Shown here: positions 52,668 through 61,930 of the stretch, in pieces
Position numbering within the stretch: position 1 is the first letter of the stretch
How the letters are laid out: every line of letters begins with the position of its first letter
Origin: JAEXOD01 sp043805435
Lineage (GTDB): Bacteria; Bacteroidota; Ignavibacteria; Ignavibacteriales; Melioribacteraceae
Length of the DNA stretch: 64,000 nt
Direction: 5' to 3'
Assembly (NCBI GenBank): GCA_043805435.1
Contig: JAZDHY010000092.1
Location: forward strand, 14,659-78,658
The notes under the pieces: generated by a model
Database searches by the model: none
Told to the model about the DNA's origin: nothing
The model's input: the letters and a program-made list of their open reading frames with translations, nothing else
Translations under genes and position numbers: made by a program

Positions 52668-53588
52668 TTAATGTACAATTTTTGCTAAACGGTTAACACG
52701 TATAGAAGCCAATAATTCAAATAAATCAGAAAATGGAATATCTGAGTTCCACGACCAATAGATCATCCATGCTTGGCCTATTATATTATTGCGGGGTACA
52801 AAACCCCAAAATCGGCTGTCTGCACTATTATCTCTATTATCACCCATCATAAAATAAAAATTCTGTTTAAATTTATACTGCGTAGCAATTTTTCCGTTTA
52901 TTTTAATATCAAAACCATAAATAGATACAACTTTTTTCCCATATTCTCTATCAATAATATCTTTGTAAATTTCTATATTATTTCTATTCAGATTGACTAT
53001 TTCCCCTTCTTTTGGAATAACCAAAGGGCCGTAGTTATCCTCATTCCAATTGTAGCCAAGCGGAAATATCTCAGGATTTGCTATGCCGGCCGGTATTGCA
53101 GGTCTATTATTATATTGAACAAAAGTAGGACGTTTTATTTCTTTATTATTAATAAAAACAATTTTATCAATTATTTTAATAGTATCTCCCGGTAAACCAA
53201 TACATCTTTTTACGTAATTATCTATAACTGCCGGTTTTATATCTTCTTTATTGCCCGGATATTCAAATACAACAATATCATATCTTTTGGGTTCACCAAA
53301 AGACGGTAATTGAAAATATGGAAGCCTTACATTTGTGAAAGGGATATTACGAGGTGAGGAAGAACCATAAATAAATTTATTAACAAATAAAAAATCACCA
53401 ACCATAATTGTACTATCCATGGAAGGAGTTGGCACATGTGATGTTTCGATAAAAAACGATTTAATTAATATTGCGGCAACGGCTGCAAACACAAGATTTT
53501 TGAAAAATTCAATTATTTTTTCTTTTTGTGTTTTTGGTTTATTATTTTTTTTGCTTGTATCTAAAGACTTTTTTTTGAATAAGGACAT
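52668..53588 (-). CDS. lepB: signal peptidase I, copy 2
   Basis: This 306-residue S26 peptidase has an N-terminal charged cytoplasmic region, one membrane segment ('LVFAAVAAILIKSFFIET'), the nucleophile Ser in 'VPTPSMDSTIMVGD', the general-base Lys in 'NYVKRCIGLPGD' and 'MGDNRDNSADSRFWGFVP'. It cleaves signal peptides of exported proteins on the periplasmic side of the inner membrane. Its paralogue of identical length lies 120 nt upstream (53709..54629). The two differ mainly in the mid-region between the Lys box and the GDNRDNS box. Confidence 0.93.
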   Translation of the reverse strand: MSLFKKKSLDTSKKNNKPKTQKEKIIEFFKNLVFAAVAAILIKSFFIETSHVPTPSMDSTIMVGDFLFVNKFIYGSSSPRNIPFTNVRLPYFQLPSFGEPKRYDIVVFEYPGNKEDIKPAVIDNYVKRCIGLPGDTIKIIDKIVFINNKEIKRPTFVQYNNRPAIPAGIANPEIFPLGYNWNEDNYGPLVIPKEGEIVNLNRNNIEIYKDIIDREYGKKVVSIYGFDIKINGKIATQYKFKQNFYFMMGDNRDNSADSRFWGFVPRNNIIGQAWMIYWSWNSDIPFSDLFELLASIRVNRLAKIVH

Positions 53589-53708
53589 AGTTTTTATCTC
53601 AAAACAAATTAAAAATTTATTCCACTTATTTTTACTTAGTCTAAAACAAAAGATTAATAAAAACTAATAATTACTTAAATAGATAAAACAAAACCTTACT
53701 TGTAATTA

Positions 53709-54629
53709 TTAATGAACAATTTTTGCAAGTCGATTAACTCGTAATGATGCAAATAATTCAAAAAAATCAGTAAATGGAATTGCCGGATCCCAAGACCAAT
53801 AAATCATCCATGCTTCACCAATAATTTTTTCGCGGGGTACAAAACCCCAAAATCTGCTGTCGGCACTATTATCTCTGTTGTCACCCATCATAAAATAATA
53901 ATTCTGTTTAAATTGATATGTTACAGCAATTTTGCCATCTATTTTAATGTCATCACCTTCAACCGTTACAACTCTTCTGCCGTAGGCTCTGTCAATTAAA
54001 GTTCTATATATTTCAATATTATTTCTGTTTATATTTACGGTTTTACCCTCTTTTGGAATTTCTAAAGGACCATAATTATCTTCATTCCAGCCAAAGTCCC
54101 TTGGAAATATTACCGGATTTGCTATTCCTTTTGGTATTGGATATTGATTGTTGTATTGTATATGAGTTGGGCGTTTTATTTCATTCCCATTAATAAAAAC
54201 AACTTTATCAACAATAGAAATTACATCACCGGGTAAGCCGATACATCTTTTTACATAATTATTAATAACAGTAGGTTTTAATTCGTCCCTATCACCCGGG
54301 TATTCAAAAACCACTATATCATATCTGTTAGGTTCACCAAGGGCAGGTAATTGAAAATAAGGAAGCTCAACATTTGTAAAAGGGATATTTCGCGGCGAAG
54401 AAGAACCATATATAAATTTATTGACAAACAAAAAATCACCAACCATAATTGTGCTTTCCATCGAACCGGTTGGCACACGCGAAGTTTCTATAAAAAACGA
54501 TTTTATTAATAATGCGGCAATTGCTGCAAAAAAAAGATTTTTAAAAAATTCAATAAGCTTTTCTTTTTGTGTTTTCGATTTTTTGGATTTATTCTTTTCA
54601 TCAGAAGAATTATTTTTAAATAAAGACAT
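53709..54629 (-). CDS. lepB: signal peptidase I, copy 1
   Basis: This 306-residue paralogue of the previous entry has all catalytic parts intact: Ser in 'VPTGSMESTIMVGD', Lys in 'NYVKRCIGLPGD' and the box 'MGDNRDNSADSRFWGFVP'. The first nine and the last roughly twenty residues of the two copies are nearly the same, showing a tandem duplication. It lies 59 nt downstream of the lepA stop; lepA and lepB are adjacent in many bacteria, consistent with an ancestral lepA-lepB operon and a later lepB duplication. Confidence 0.94.
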   Translation of the reverse strand: MSLFKNNSSDEKNKSKKSKTQKEKLIEFFKNLFFAAIAALLIKSFFIETSRVPTGSMESTIMVGDFLFVNKFIYGSSSPRNIPFTNVELPYFQLPALGEPNRYDIVVFEYPGDRDELKPTVINNYVKRCIGLPGDVISIVDKVVFINGNEIKRPTHIQYNNQYPIPKGIANPVIFPRDFGWNEDNYGPLEIPKEGKTVNINRNNIEIYRTLIDRAYGRRVVTVEGDDIKIDGKIAVTYQFKQNYYFMMGDNRDNSADSRFWGFVPREKIIGEAWMIYWSWDPAIPFTDFFELFASLRVNRLAKIVH

Positions 54630-54688
54630 AGGTTCCCTTTTAATATAAAATATATATGTTAAAACATAAAATAAATCATTTGTTCCAC

Positions 54689-56481
54689 TTAATCATCAAT
54701 TTGAAGCACAGCTAAAAATGCTTCCTGAGGAATTTCCACATTACCAACTTGTTTCATTCTTTTTTTACCCTCTTTCTGTTTTTCCAAAAGTTTTCTTTTT
54801 CTGGAAATATCACCGCCATAACACTTTGCAAGTACATTTTTACGCATAGCTTTAATATTTGTACGCGAAATAACTTTACTGCCAATTGAAGCCTGTACAG
54901 CAATTTCAAACATCTGACGAGGTATTAAATCTTTTAATTTGGTTGTAACTTTTTGGCCCCATTCAAATGCTTTTTTTGTATGAACAATTATTGAAAGTGC
55001 ATCAACCTTTTCGCCATTTAATAATATATCCAATTTAACCAAATCGGATGCTTTATAACCCATAAATTCATAATCTAAAGAAGCATATCCACGTGAAATT
55101 GATTTTAACTTATCAAAAAAGTCAAAAATAATTTCACTCAGCGGAAATTCAAATTCAACATCGGCTCTTGTAGGATCAATATAATTTGTATTTTTATAAA
55201 CACCTCTTTTCTCCATCGAAAGTTTCATAATAGCACCAACATATTCGCTTGGAGTTACTATTTGGGCCTTTACAAATGGTTCTTCAATACGTTCAATATC
55301 TCCGGCAACAGGCATTTCCGCAGGATTATCGACTACCAATAAGTCACCAACTTTAGTATATACATTATACTCAACGTTTGGTAAAGTTGTTACTATTGAT
55401 TGATCATATTCTCTTTCTAATCTTTCCTGCACAATTTCCATATGCAGCATTCCTAAAAATCCGCATCTAAATCCAAATCCCAAAGCAACGCTTGTTTCAG
55501 GAGTGTACATTAATGCCGAATCGTTCATCTTAAATTTATCTAAGGCATCTCTTAAATCTTCATAATCATCACTATTGGTTGGATATAAACCGCTATAAAC
55601 CATTGGTTTTATATCTTTATATCCGGGTAAAGGTTTAGGAGCACCATTTTTAACATGAGTTACCGTATCCCCTACTTTAGTATCATGAACATCTTTAATG
55701 CCCGATATTAAATATCCAACATCACCGGCTGAAAGTTCTTTGGTTTTAATTCTTGCAAGCCCCAATATTCCAACTTCTTCAGCCAAATAACTTTTAGTAT
55801 TATTAAAAAAGGTTATTAAATCCTTTTCACGTATTGTTCCGTTAAATACACGTATAAATGCAATAGCTCCACGATAAGCATCAAAAACAGAATCAAAAAT
55901 TAAAGCCTGTAAAGGAGCATCACTATCACCTTTGGGTGCCGGTATTTTTTTACAATTGCTTCAAGAATTTCATCAAACCCAATATTTGCTTTTGCGCTTG
56001 ATAAATAAATATCTTCATCCTTGCAGCCTAATAAATCAATAATTTGATGTTTTACAACATCAACCATTGCACTTGGCAGGTCAATTTTATTTATTACCGG
56101 AATTATTTCCAAGCCTGCATCAACAGCCATATATAAATTACTTATGGTTTGTGCTTCAACTCCTTGAGCGGCATCAACTACTAAAAGTGCTCCTTCGCAG
56201 GCAGCCAACGACCTTGAAACTTCGTATGCAAAATCCACATGTCCGGGAGTATCAATTAAATTTAAAATATAATGTTCGCCATCTAAAGATGTATATTTCA
56301 TCTGTATGGCGTGCGATTTTATCGTTATTCCCCGTTCTCTTTCTAAATCGAGGTTATCTAACAGTTGTGCCTTAGCTTCCCGGGCTGAAACTGTGTGGGT
56401 TCTTTCCAGCAAACAATCCGCAATGGTAGATTTGCCGTGATCAATATGTGCAATTATGCAAAAATTTCTTATGTTTTCCAT
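54689..56481 (-). pseudogene. lepA: elongation factor 4 (LepA), split by a one-base frameshift
   Basis: Two frames together make a full-length LepA of about 597 residues. The N-terminal frame (56481..55900) carries 'AHIDHGKST', 'DTPGHVDF' and 'NKIDLP' of the GTPase domain. It goes wrong after 'DEILEAIVKK'. The C-terminal frame continues from 'IPAPKGDSDAPLQALIFD' (about 55945) to the stop at 54689, with no stop codon in between, and includes the LepA C-terminal domain ending 'IPQEAFLAVLQIDD'. The break is a run of seven Ts on the plus strand (55945..55951); eight would restore the frame. LepA is a conserved ribosomal back-translocase, so either the gene is truly inactivated or this is a sequencing error. 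Confidence 0.88.
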
Positions 56482-56622
56482 TCAAATTCTTTTTATTTTA
56501 GCTTGGAAATATACCTATTGTTTGATCCAAATTCAATTAAATCTATTTTTACCTTGAATTAATCACTATTATAAGCCATTTTTGTAGATTAAATTTAAAT
56601 TTTAAATAGAATTTGTGATATT

Positions 56623-58470
56623 ATGAAACGTTTGACTTTATTATTTTTCCTTTTTACTCAATTTTTGTTCGCTCAAGATTACAAATATGCATGGATTACC
56701 GATTTACACATAGGTTCACCAAATTCCGAAACCGATTTGGATTCTGTTGTTTCCTTAATCAATTATTATAATGATGTGCAATTTACGCTTGTTACCGGTG
56801 ATATTGCTGAAAAAGGAAAAAACAGCGAGCTTGAAACCGCAAAACTTATTTTGGATAAACTTAATAAACCTTACTACATTATACCGGGAAACCACGATAC
56901 TAAGTGGAGCGAAAGCGGTACCTTAAAGTTTAAAGAATTATGGAAAGATAATAAATTTTATTTTGAGTTTAAGAATTCGGTTTTTATTGGTTTGAATACC
57001 GGAATTTTAATGCGTGGCGGCGGCGGGCATTTTACCCCTGAAGATATTGTTTGGCTGGAACAAAAACTTAAATTAATTCCAAAAAGTAAGGAAATTTATT
57101 TTGTAATTCACCATCCGCTAAATAACGATATTGATAATTGGTATAAAGTTAATAACATTTTAAGCAATTATAATATCAGTCTTGTTTTATGCGGACACGA
57201 ACACGCTGCAAAATTAATGGATTTTAACGGTATTCCGGGTGTAATGGGAAGATCAACTTTAAGTCAGGGTCAAAAAAGCTGGGGTTTTAACATTGTTGAA
57301 AATATTAAAGATTCTTTGTTTTTTTCAACCGTAGGTAACGATACTTTAATTAATAGATGGGCAGGTATTGGTAAAAAGAGTTTATTGGTTGTGCCTAAAA
57401 TAGATTCTTTGGATTTTGTTAATTATTCCGCTGAAATTGTTTTTACAAAGGATTTAAATTCAACTGTATCTGTTCCCCCGCTTGTTTGGGAAAATAGAAT
57501 TTATATTTCGCAATTTAACGGTTTGATTAGCTGCTTTGATTCGATTGGTACGTTTATATGGAAATATAGTTTAACAGCAAACTCAATTTCACAAATTGCC
57601 ATATCGGGAAATACGCTTGTTGCAGGTGATTTATTAGGTGATTTATTTACTATTAATCCTATTACCGGACGTTCAATACTTTCAATCGGTTTTAATCAGC
57701 CAATTACTTCGCAATTAATAGCAATTACATATAACGGTTCGTACGATAACTTAATGCTTCCAAAAGAAACCGAATCGAAAGAAGCTGTTATTATTGGAAC
57801 ATCAACAGGTAATATATTTTGTTATGACATTGAAACTTTACAGGAACTTTGGGCTAATAAAGATGCTAAAGGCATGATTGAAACTACACCTTTATTCTAT
57901 AATAATAAACTTATATACGGTTCGTGGGATAGTTATTTGTATTGTTTAGATAGTCGAAAAGGCTGGCTTGTTTGGAAAGTAGCCCCAAATAAAAACTTTT
58001 ATTATTCAACTGCCGTCTGCCCGCCTTTAACAGAAGGTAATAACGTTTTTGTAACTTCACCCGATAAAAACTTGTACAGCATTGATATTAATTTAGGAAA
58101 AATTAATAAATCGTATAAATGTGATGCTTGGGAGTCGTTGGGTTTATCAAATGATAACAAAAAATTGTATGTTAAAGGTATGCAGGATGTAATGTATTCC
58201 GTTTCTGCAAATAAATTATACAAATTAAAGGAATATAATTTTAAATACGGACTGGATACTATGCCTTCTACGCCATTGGAATGGAACGGAAATGTTTTAT
58301 TTGGAGCAAAAAACGGCAATGTTTATTTAATAGATAAAAATAATAAAATGAATACTTTATTTTTTATGGGTTCATCACGTATTTTATCTTTACAGCAAAT
58401 TAAAGATAATAAATTTGTTGCGGTAAATATGGATGGCAAAATTGTAATTTTTAATGTAAACGAGGAGTAA
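56623..58470 (+). CDS. metallophosphoesterase fused to a PQQ-like beta-propeller
   Basis: This 615-residue protein has a signal peptide (MKRLTLLFFLFTQFLFAQ). The calcineurin-like phosphoesterase domain runs from about 20 to 240 with metal ligands in 'WITDLHIGS', 'LVTGDIAEKG', 'IIPGNHDTKW', 'VIHHPLNND' and 'CGHEHAA'. It is followed by a propeller of about six blades from residue 270 onward, with 'GLISCFDSIGTFIWKYSL' and 'LYCLDSRKGWLVWKVAP' of the PQQ/WD-like type. It is exported to the periplasm or surface and probably cleaves a phosphodiester or phosphomonoester there. The HAD phosphatase gene follows after 4 nt. Confidence 0.88.
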   Translation: MKRLTLLFFLFTQFLFAQDYKYAWITDLHIGSPNSETDLDSVVSLINYYNDVQFTLVTGDIAEKGKNSELETAKLILDKLNKPYYIIPGNHDTKWSESGTLKFKELWKDNKFYFEFKNSVFIGLNTGILMRGGGGHFTPEDIVWLEQKLKLIPKSKEIYFVIHHPLNNDIDNWYKVNNILSNYNISLVLCGHEHAAKLMDFNGIPGVMGRSTLSQGQKSWGFNIVENIKDSLFFSTVGNDTLINRWAGIGKKSLLVVPKIDSLDFVNYSAEIVFTKDLNSTVSVPPLVWENRIYISQFNGLISCFDSIGTFIWKYSLTANSISQIAISGNTLVAGDLLGDLFTINPITGRSILSIGFNQPITSQLIAITYNGSYDNLMLPKETESKEAVIIGTSTGNIFCYDIETLQELWANKDAKGMIETTPLFYNNKLIYGSWDSYLYCLDSRKGWLVWKVAPNKNFYYSTAVCPPLTEGNNVFVTSPDKNLYSIDINLGKINKSYKCDAWESLGLSNDNKKLYVKGMQDVMYSVSANKLYKLKEYNFKYGLDTMPSTPLEWNGNVLFGAKNGNVYLIDKNNKMNTLFFMGSSRILSLQQIKDNKFVAVNMDGKIVIFNVNEE

Positions 58471-58474
58471 TATA

Positions 58475-59125
58475 GTGTTTGACGGTTATATTTTTGATAT
58501 AGATGGTACTTTGACATCAACAAATGATTTAATTTTTGCCACTTTTAATTTTGTAGCAAAAAAATATTTGGATAAGAGTTATACCGATGATGAAATTATT
58601 GCCTTGTTTGGGCCTACCGAAGATGATATTTTAAAAGACTGGATGGGCGAAAATTATCCCGAAGCACGTATAGATTATTATAATTTTTACGAATCTAACC
58701 ATAATGATATGGCCGCTATTTATCCCGGAATGAAAGAGATTGTATTAAATATAAAAAAAGCTAACAAACCTATTGGTATATACACAGGCAAAGGAAAAGA
58801 AAGTACTAAAATAACATTAAAAAAAATAGGCTTATACCAATGTTTCGATTTAATAATTTCAGGTGATGATGTTAAAAACCATAAACCCTCACCCGAAGGA
58901 ATTACTAAATTTGCCGAAAAATTTAATTTATCACCCGATAAAATTCTTATGATTGGTGACGCACCGGCTGATATTTTGGCAGCAAAAGGAGCTGGAGCAA
59001 AATCGGCCTCCGTTTTGTGGGATAGCTATGCAAAAGATATTGTAAAAAAATTGCGCGGAAATTATTATTTTAATACCGTTGCCGAATTACATAAATTTAT
59101 TGACAAATCACTAAATTTAAATTAA
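58475..59125 (+). CDS. HAD-superfamily hydrolase, phosphoglycolate phosphatase-like
   Basis: This 216-residue protein starts at the GTG at 58475, with GAGGAG 8 nt upstream, chosen because the first beta strand follows at once ('FDGYIFDIDGTLT'). Motif I is DIDGT, motif II is 'IGIYTGKGKEST', motif III is Lys in 'KNHKPSPEG' and motif IV is 'LMIGDAPADI'. The cap is helical (C1 type), as in phosphoglycolate phosphatase and pyrophosphatase PpaX. It dephosphorylates a small metabolite in the cytoplasm; the substrate is not known. It is transcribed with the exported phosphoesterase, though the compartments differ. Confidence 0.9.
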   Translation: MFDGYIFDIDGTLTSTNDLIFATFNFVAKKYLDKSYTDDEIIALFGPTEDDILKDWMGENYPEARIDYYNFYESNHNDMAAIYPGMKEIVLNIKKANKPIGIYTGKGKESTKITLKKIGLYQCFDLIISGDDVKNHKPSPEGITKFAEKFNLSPDKILMIGDAPADILAAKGAGAKSASVLWDSYAKDIVKKLRGNYYFNTVAELHKFIDKSLNLN

Positions 59126-59386
59126 TTTTTTTTATAATAGTCTTTAACTAGGTACTGTAACCAGCTATTTATTAATGCTTTAGCCTTTTGCTGAAATGCC
59201 GTATTTGTAAACCTTATATAAGTGCTCCCTAACCTATTCACAAATAAATGAGTTTATAATAAATTATTCAATCCCATATTATAATCACAAATAAGTGATT
59301 GGGATATTACGAATTAGGAATAATAACTAACTTATACGTATAGTTTGAAGTATAAATAAACAGAAATTTATATCTTTACAGGTATA

Positions 59387-59567
59387 GTCCGATTGTTGGA
59401 CGAAATGTTTATAGAAAATAAAATTCTCCGAAATTGGTTCTAGCCCCAGCGGAACGACATTGTAACACCTGTAACATTTTATATTATAACATGTTGTGTG
59501 TCGCCCCGATGGGGCTTCTTTTTTGTGGGTGTTTGATTTTGCTATACACATTTCGTCACTCTGTGAC
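59387..59567. repeat. hairpin cluster (GTCC, GCCCC and GTCAC cores)
   Basis: Four hairpin-like cores occur: GTCCGATTGTTGGAC (59387..59401, followed by GAAATGTTTATAG), a damaged AGCCCCAGCGGAAC (59442..59455, followed by GACATTGTAAC), GCCCCGATGGGGC (59503..59515) and GTCACTCTGTGAC (59555..59567). Confidence 0.65.
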
Positions 59568-60010
59568 TTTAAGCACGGCAGCATCGTACCATGTCTGCAA
59601 CCTTACACTCCACCCAAAACTCCATGAACTCCGGCGGAGTTCCACGTTTATATCAAAGATATGATAACTTATGCTCCAAACAAATCCTATTATAAATAGG
59701 CCCTTAATTATATCCTTGCATATATTAAATTCGAGTTAAGCATTTTTGATAAACTACTGTTTTATAAAGCTTTAAGCACGGCAGAGCCGTGCAATGTCTG
59801 TAACCACACTAAACACCCAGACTCCAAGAACTCCGGCGGAGTTCCAAGTTAAGATCTAAGCTAGATAGTATGCTCCTAAACAATAATTTGGTTAATAAAT
59901 TATCATCTTTTTATTGTTGAAAAGAAGTCAAAGTTAAGTATTTTTGATAATCTATTATTTTATAAAGCTTTAAGTAGTTCAGCTAAGTGCCGGGACTGTA
60001 CTCGGAGCAT
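59568..60010. repeat. diverged tandem units of about 200 bp carrying GCACGGC and GAACTCC hairpins
   Basis: Units begin near 59568, 59768 and 59964 with 'CTTTAAGCACGGCAG' or 'CTTTAAGTAG'. The second holds intact GCACGGCAGAGCCGTGC (59776..59792, then AATGTCTGTAAC) and GAACTCCGGCGGAGTTC (59828..59844). The first holds a damaged GCACGGC hairpin and an identical GAACTCCGGCGGAGTTC (59626..59642). The third is reduced. Confidence 0.7.
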
Positions 60011-60069
60011 GAAAAAACTAATAAACACTATAGCGTAATGTTACGTCAGCAATTAAAATTGCTTTTATT

Positions 60070-60312
60070 TTACCCCTTAATTTCCCTATATATCAATAAA
60101 ACAATAACAACTCCAATAACAGCACCTACAAATCCGGCCGGTTCACCGGCGTTATAAAGACCCAAATATTGTCCTAAGTACGTTGCAACTACCGATCCTA
60201 TTATACCAAGTGCCGTTGTAATTAAACACCCTTTCGGTTTATCTCCGGGGACAAATATTTTGCCAATTGCGCCGGCTAAAAACCCTATTAATAATGTCCA
60301 AAATAAATGCAT
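60070..60312 (-). CDS. GlsB/YeaQ/YmgE family membrane protein
   Basis: This 80-residue protein has three hydrophobic segments and the transglycosylase-associated (GlsB/YeaQ) pattern: 'LIGFLAGAIGKIFVPGDKPK', then 'GCLITTALGIIGSVVATYLG' and 'GFVGAVIGVVIVLLIYREIK'. These small inner-membrane proteins are linked to general stress responses in Gram-positives and enterobacteria; the mechanism is unknown. The gene stands alone on the minus strand, with the acyltransferase gene divergent to it. Confidence 0.9.
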   Translation of the reverse strand: MHLFWTLLIGFLAGAIGKIFVPGDKPKGCLITTALGIIGSVVATYLGQYLGLYNAGEPAGFVGAVIGVVIVLLIYREIKG

Positions 60313-60452
60313 TTTTTTTAATCCGTAAAATTTTAATATTAGACGTTTAATTTAATAAAAATGTTTATTTTAATAAAATTAATTGATATATTATTTTTTA
60401 TTTTTAAATATAAGATTAGGGGAAAGAAATTATTTAATTTCTAAAATTTATT

Positions 60453-61499
60453 ATGCCTCATAAAATGCAAAATATAGAAGTCCGCAGAAGTGAAATGGCA
60501 GACCTATTAAAAGGTTTTGCTATTATTTTTATGATACTTGTTCATATTTGCGAATTATTTTTAAATACCGATTATTATTCCTTAACAATTACTAAAATAT
60601 CTTTTTTATTAGGCGGACCCCCTGCTGCCCCTATATTTATGATTATTATGGGGTATTTTTTACAATTCAGCAAACGCAATAAAAAAGAAATGGCCTACCG
60701 TGGGTTAAAACTAATTTTACTTGGATTTGCCTTAAATATTGCAATTAACATAAATTTGTTTTTTTATATTTTTAATAATAAAATAACATTTCTTAATCCA
60801 TGGGAATATGTTTTTGGAGTTGATATTTTATTTTTAGCCGGTATTAGCACCATAATATTATCTTTTATTAAATTTTCTCCTCATCCCAAAATTATTGCTT
60901 TCACTACTTTTGTTGTTATGCTGGTAATTATTAACTTTACCGGTAATATTGATTATTCCTTTGGTAATTTCGATTATCTTTCGGCCTATTTTATTAGAAT
61001 CTCCAATTGGTCATATTTCCCTGTAATTCCATGGTTTATTTATCCCCTATTTGGATTTTTATTAGCCCAATATAAAAAAGTATTAAAATATTTTAATCCC
61101 TCTTTGATATGGCGAGCAGTTTTAATTTCTATTTATTTTGTTTTTATTTACTTAACTTATAATTATGCATTTGATATTACAAACAACTTAAACCTGTATT
61201 ATAACCATACTGCAAAGTTTTTTGGTTATACATTATTGTTTTTAGCCGGTTTTTGGCTTTTAGCAAAACAATTAAATGTATATTTTGGCAATTATAAATT
61301 TGTAAAATATTTTAAATGGCTTGGCAAAAATGTTACACTTGCCTATGTTATTCAATGGATAATTATTGGAAATATTAGCACTTCCGTTTACCGAACACTA
61401 AATATTTATTATTCCATTGGTGCATTTATATTAATTACCATTATCGTAAGTCTTTTTGTCTACTACTTTGAAGACAAAATTAAAGGAATAAAAATATAA
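60453..61499 (+). CDS. DUF1624/HGSNAT-like membrane acyltransferase
   Basis: This 348-residue protein has about ten membrane segments. The N-terminus 'RRSEMADLLKGFAIIFMILV' with a following His ('HICELF') and 'PIFMIIMGYFLQFSKRNKKE' fit the heparan-alpha-glucosaminide N-acetyltransferase-like (DUF1624/YeiB-related) group, in which the His near the N-terminus takes part in acetyl transfer across the membrane. 'WLGKNVTLAYVIQWIIIGN' near the C-terminus is also typical. The acceptor is unknown. It is a single gene, followed by the tRNA-Asn promoter. Confidence 0.75.
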   Translation: MPHKMQNIEVRRSEMADLLKGFAIIFMILVHICELFLNTDYYSLTITKISFLLGGPPAAPIFMIIMGYFLQFSKRNKKEMAYRGLKLILLGFALNIAININLFFYIFNNKITFLNPWEYVFGVDILFLAGISTIILSFIKFSPHPKIIAFTTFVVMLVIINFTGNIDYSFGNFDYLSAYFIRISNWSYFPVIPWFIYPLFGFLLAQYKKVLKYFNPSLIWRAVLISIYFVFIYLTYNYAFDITNNLNLYYNHTAKFFGYTLLFLAGFWLLAKQLNVYFGNYKFVKYFKWLGKNVTLAYVIQWIIIGNISTSVYRTLNIYYSIGAFILITIIVSLFVYYFEDKIKGIKI

Positions 61500-61526
61500 A
61501 AAATAAAAAAAAGTTAAAATTTAAGC

Positions 61527-61555
61527 TTGACAGACATCACTTTTTTTCGTAATTT
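61527..61555 (+). promoter_or_regulatory. sigma70-type promoter of tRNA-Asn
   Basis: TTGACA (61527..61532), a 17-bp spacer and TAATTT (61550..61555). Transcription would start near 61562, about 28 nt before the tRNA. It is one of the clearest promoters in the window. Confidence 0.75.
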
Positions 61556-61589
61556 AGTGAACTTAATTTTTGAAATATTGATTATGTAT

Positions 61590-61661
61590 TCCGCGGTAGC
61601 TCAATGGCAGAGCATGCGGCTGTTAACCGCAGGGTTGTAAGTTCGAGTCTTACCCGCGGAG
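61590..61661 (+). tRNA. tRNA-Asn (anticodon GTT)
   Basis: The 72-nt cloverleaf has acceptor TCCGCGG/CCGCGGA (7 bp), the D-arm within 'GCTCAATGGCAGAGC', anticodon arm TGCGG-CTGTTAA-CCGCA with anticodon GTT, T-arm GTAAG-TTCGAGT-CTTAC and discriminator G. CCA is not encoded. It is preceded by a good promoter and followed by a terminator at 61669..61697. Two decayed copies follow it. Confidence 0.95.
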
Positions 61662-61668
61662 CGGAATT

Positions 61669-61697
61669 AAAAACCCAGACCAATCGTCTGGGTTTTT
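61669..61697 (+). terminator. terminator of tRNA-Asn
   Basis: AAAAACCCAGAC pairs perfectly with GTCTGGGTTTTT around a 5-nt loop and ends in a T-run, 8 nt after the tRNA. Confidence 0.9.
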
Positions 61698-61738
61698 GCT
61701 TTTTAAACTCACACCTATCTAGGATCACATTTTTTTAT

Positions 61739-61835
61739 TCCGCGGTAGCTTCCCGATGGATCGGGACGGCTGTTAACTATAGAGGTTATAAGCCAACCAC
61801 AAAACGGTTGGTAAATTCAAGGCTTACCCGCGGAG
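61739..61835 (+). pseudogene. degenerate tRNA-Asn copy with palindromic inserts
   Basis: It keeps TCCGCGGTAGC, GGCTGTTAAC and CTTACCCGCGGAG of the intact tRNA at 61590. The D-arm segment is replaced by TCCCGATGGATCGGGA (61751..61766). Between the anticodon arm and T-arm there is an extra hairpin of CCAACC with GGTTGG. The anticodon stem no longer pairs well, so it is a pseudogene. The copy extends to its own downstream 'GCGGAATTAAA' and a terminator. Confidence 0.8.
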
Positions 61836-61846
61836 CGGAATTAAAG

Positions 61847-61876
61847 AAACCTGATCACACCGATCAGGTTTTTTTG
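61847..61876 (+). terminator. terminator after the tRNA-Asn pseudogene
   Basis: AAACCTGATC pairs with GATCAGGTTT around ACACC and is followed by a T-run. It occupies the place of the intact tRNA's terminator but with different arms. Confidence 0.8.
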
Positions 61877-61930
61877 TTTTAAATCATTAAAGCCTTATTC
61901 TTATCCACTCCCCCTTTTAGGATTATGTAT

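Larger units (their letters stand above)
59126..60069. other. noncoding region of degenerate repeats and hairpins
   Basis: About 940 bp without a credible gene. The first 250 bp show nothing structured beyond AT-rich DNA. From 59387 there are hairpins of the variable-arm family and two to three diverged tandem units of about 200 bp (59568 onward). Small open frames here are products of the repeats. Confidence 0.7.

Noticed and set aside
52773..53195. 140-codon plus-strand frame inside lepB
   Set aside because: It is antisense to a conserved gene and its sequence is the mirror of the signal peptidase coding region.
59327..59664. two opposite small frames in the intergenic repeats
   Set aside because: Both consist of hairpin repeats and their flanks and lack ribosome sites or family resemblance.
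61604..61882. 92-codon frame across the tRNA-Asn region
   Set aside because: It reads through an intact tRNA gene and its terminator; the apparent peptide repeat only reflects the duplicated tRNA.
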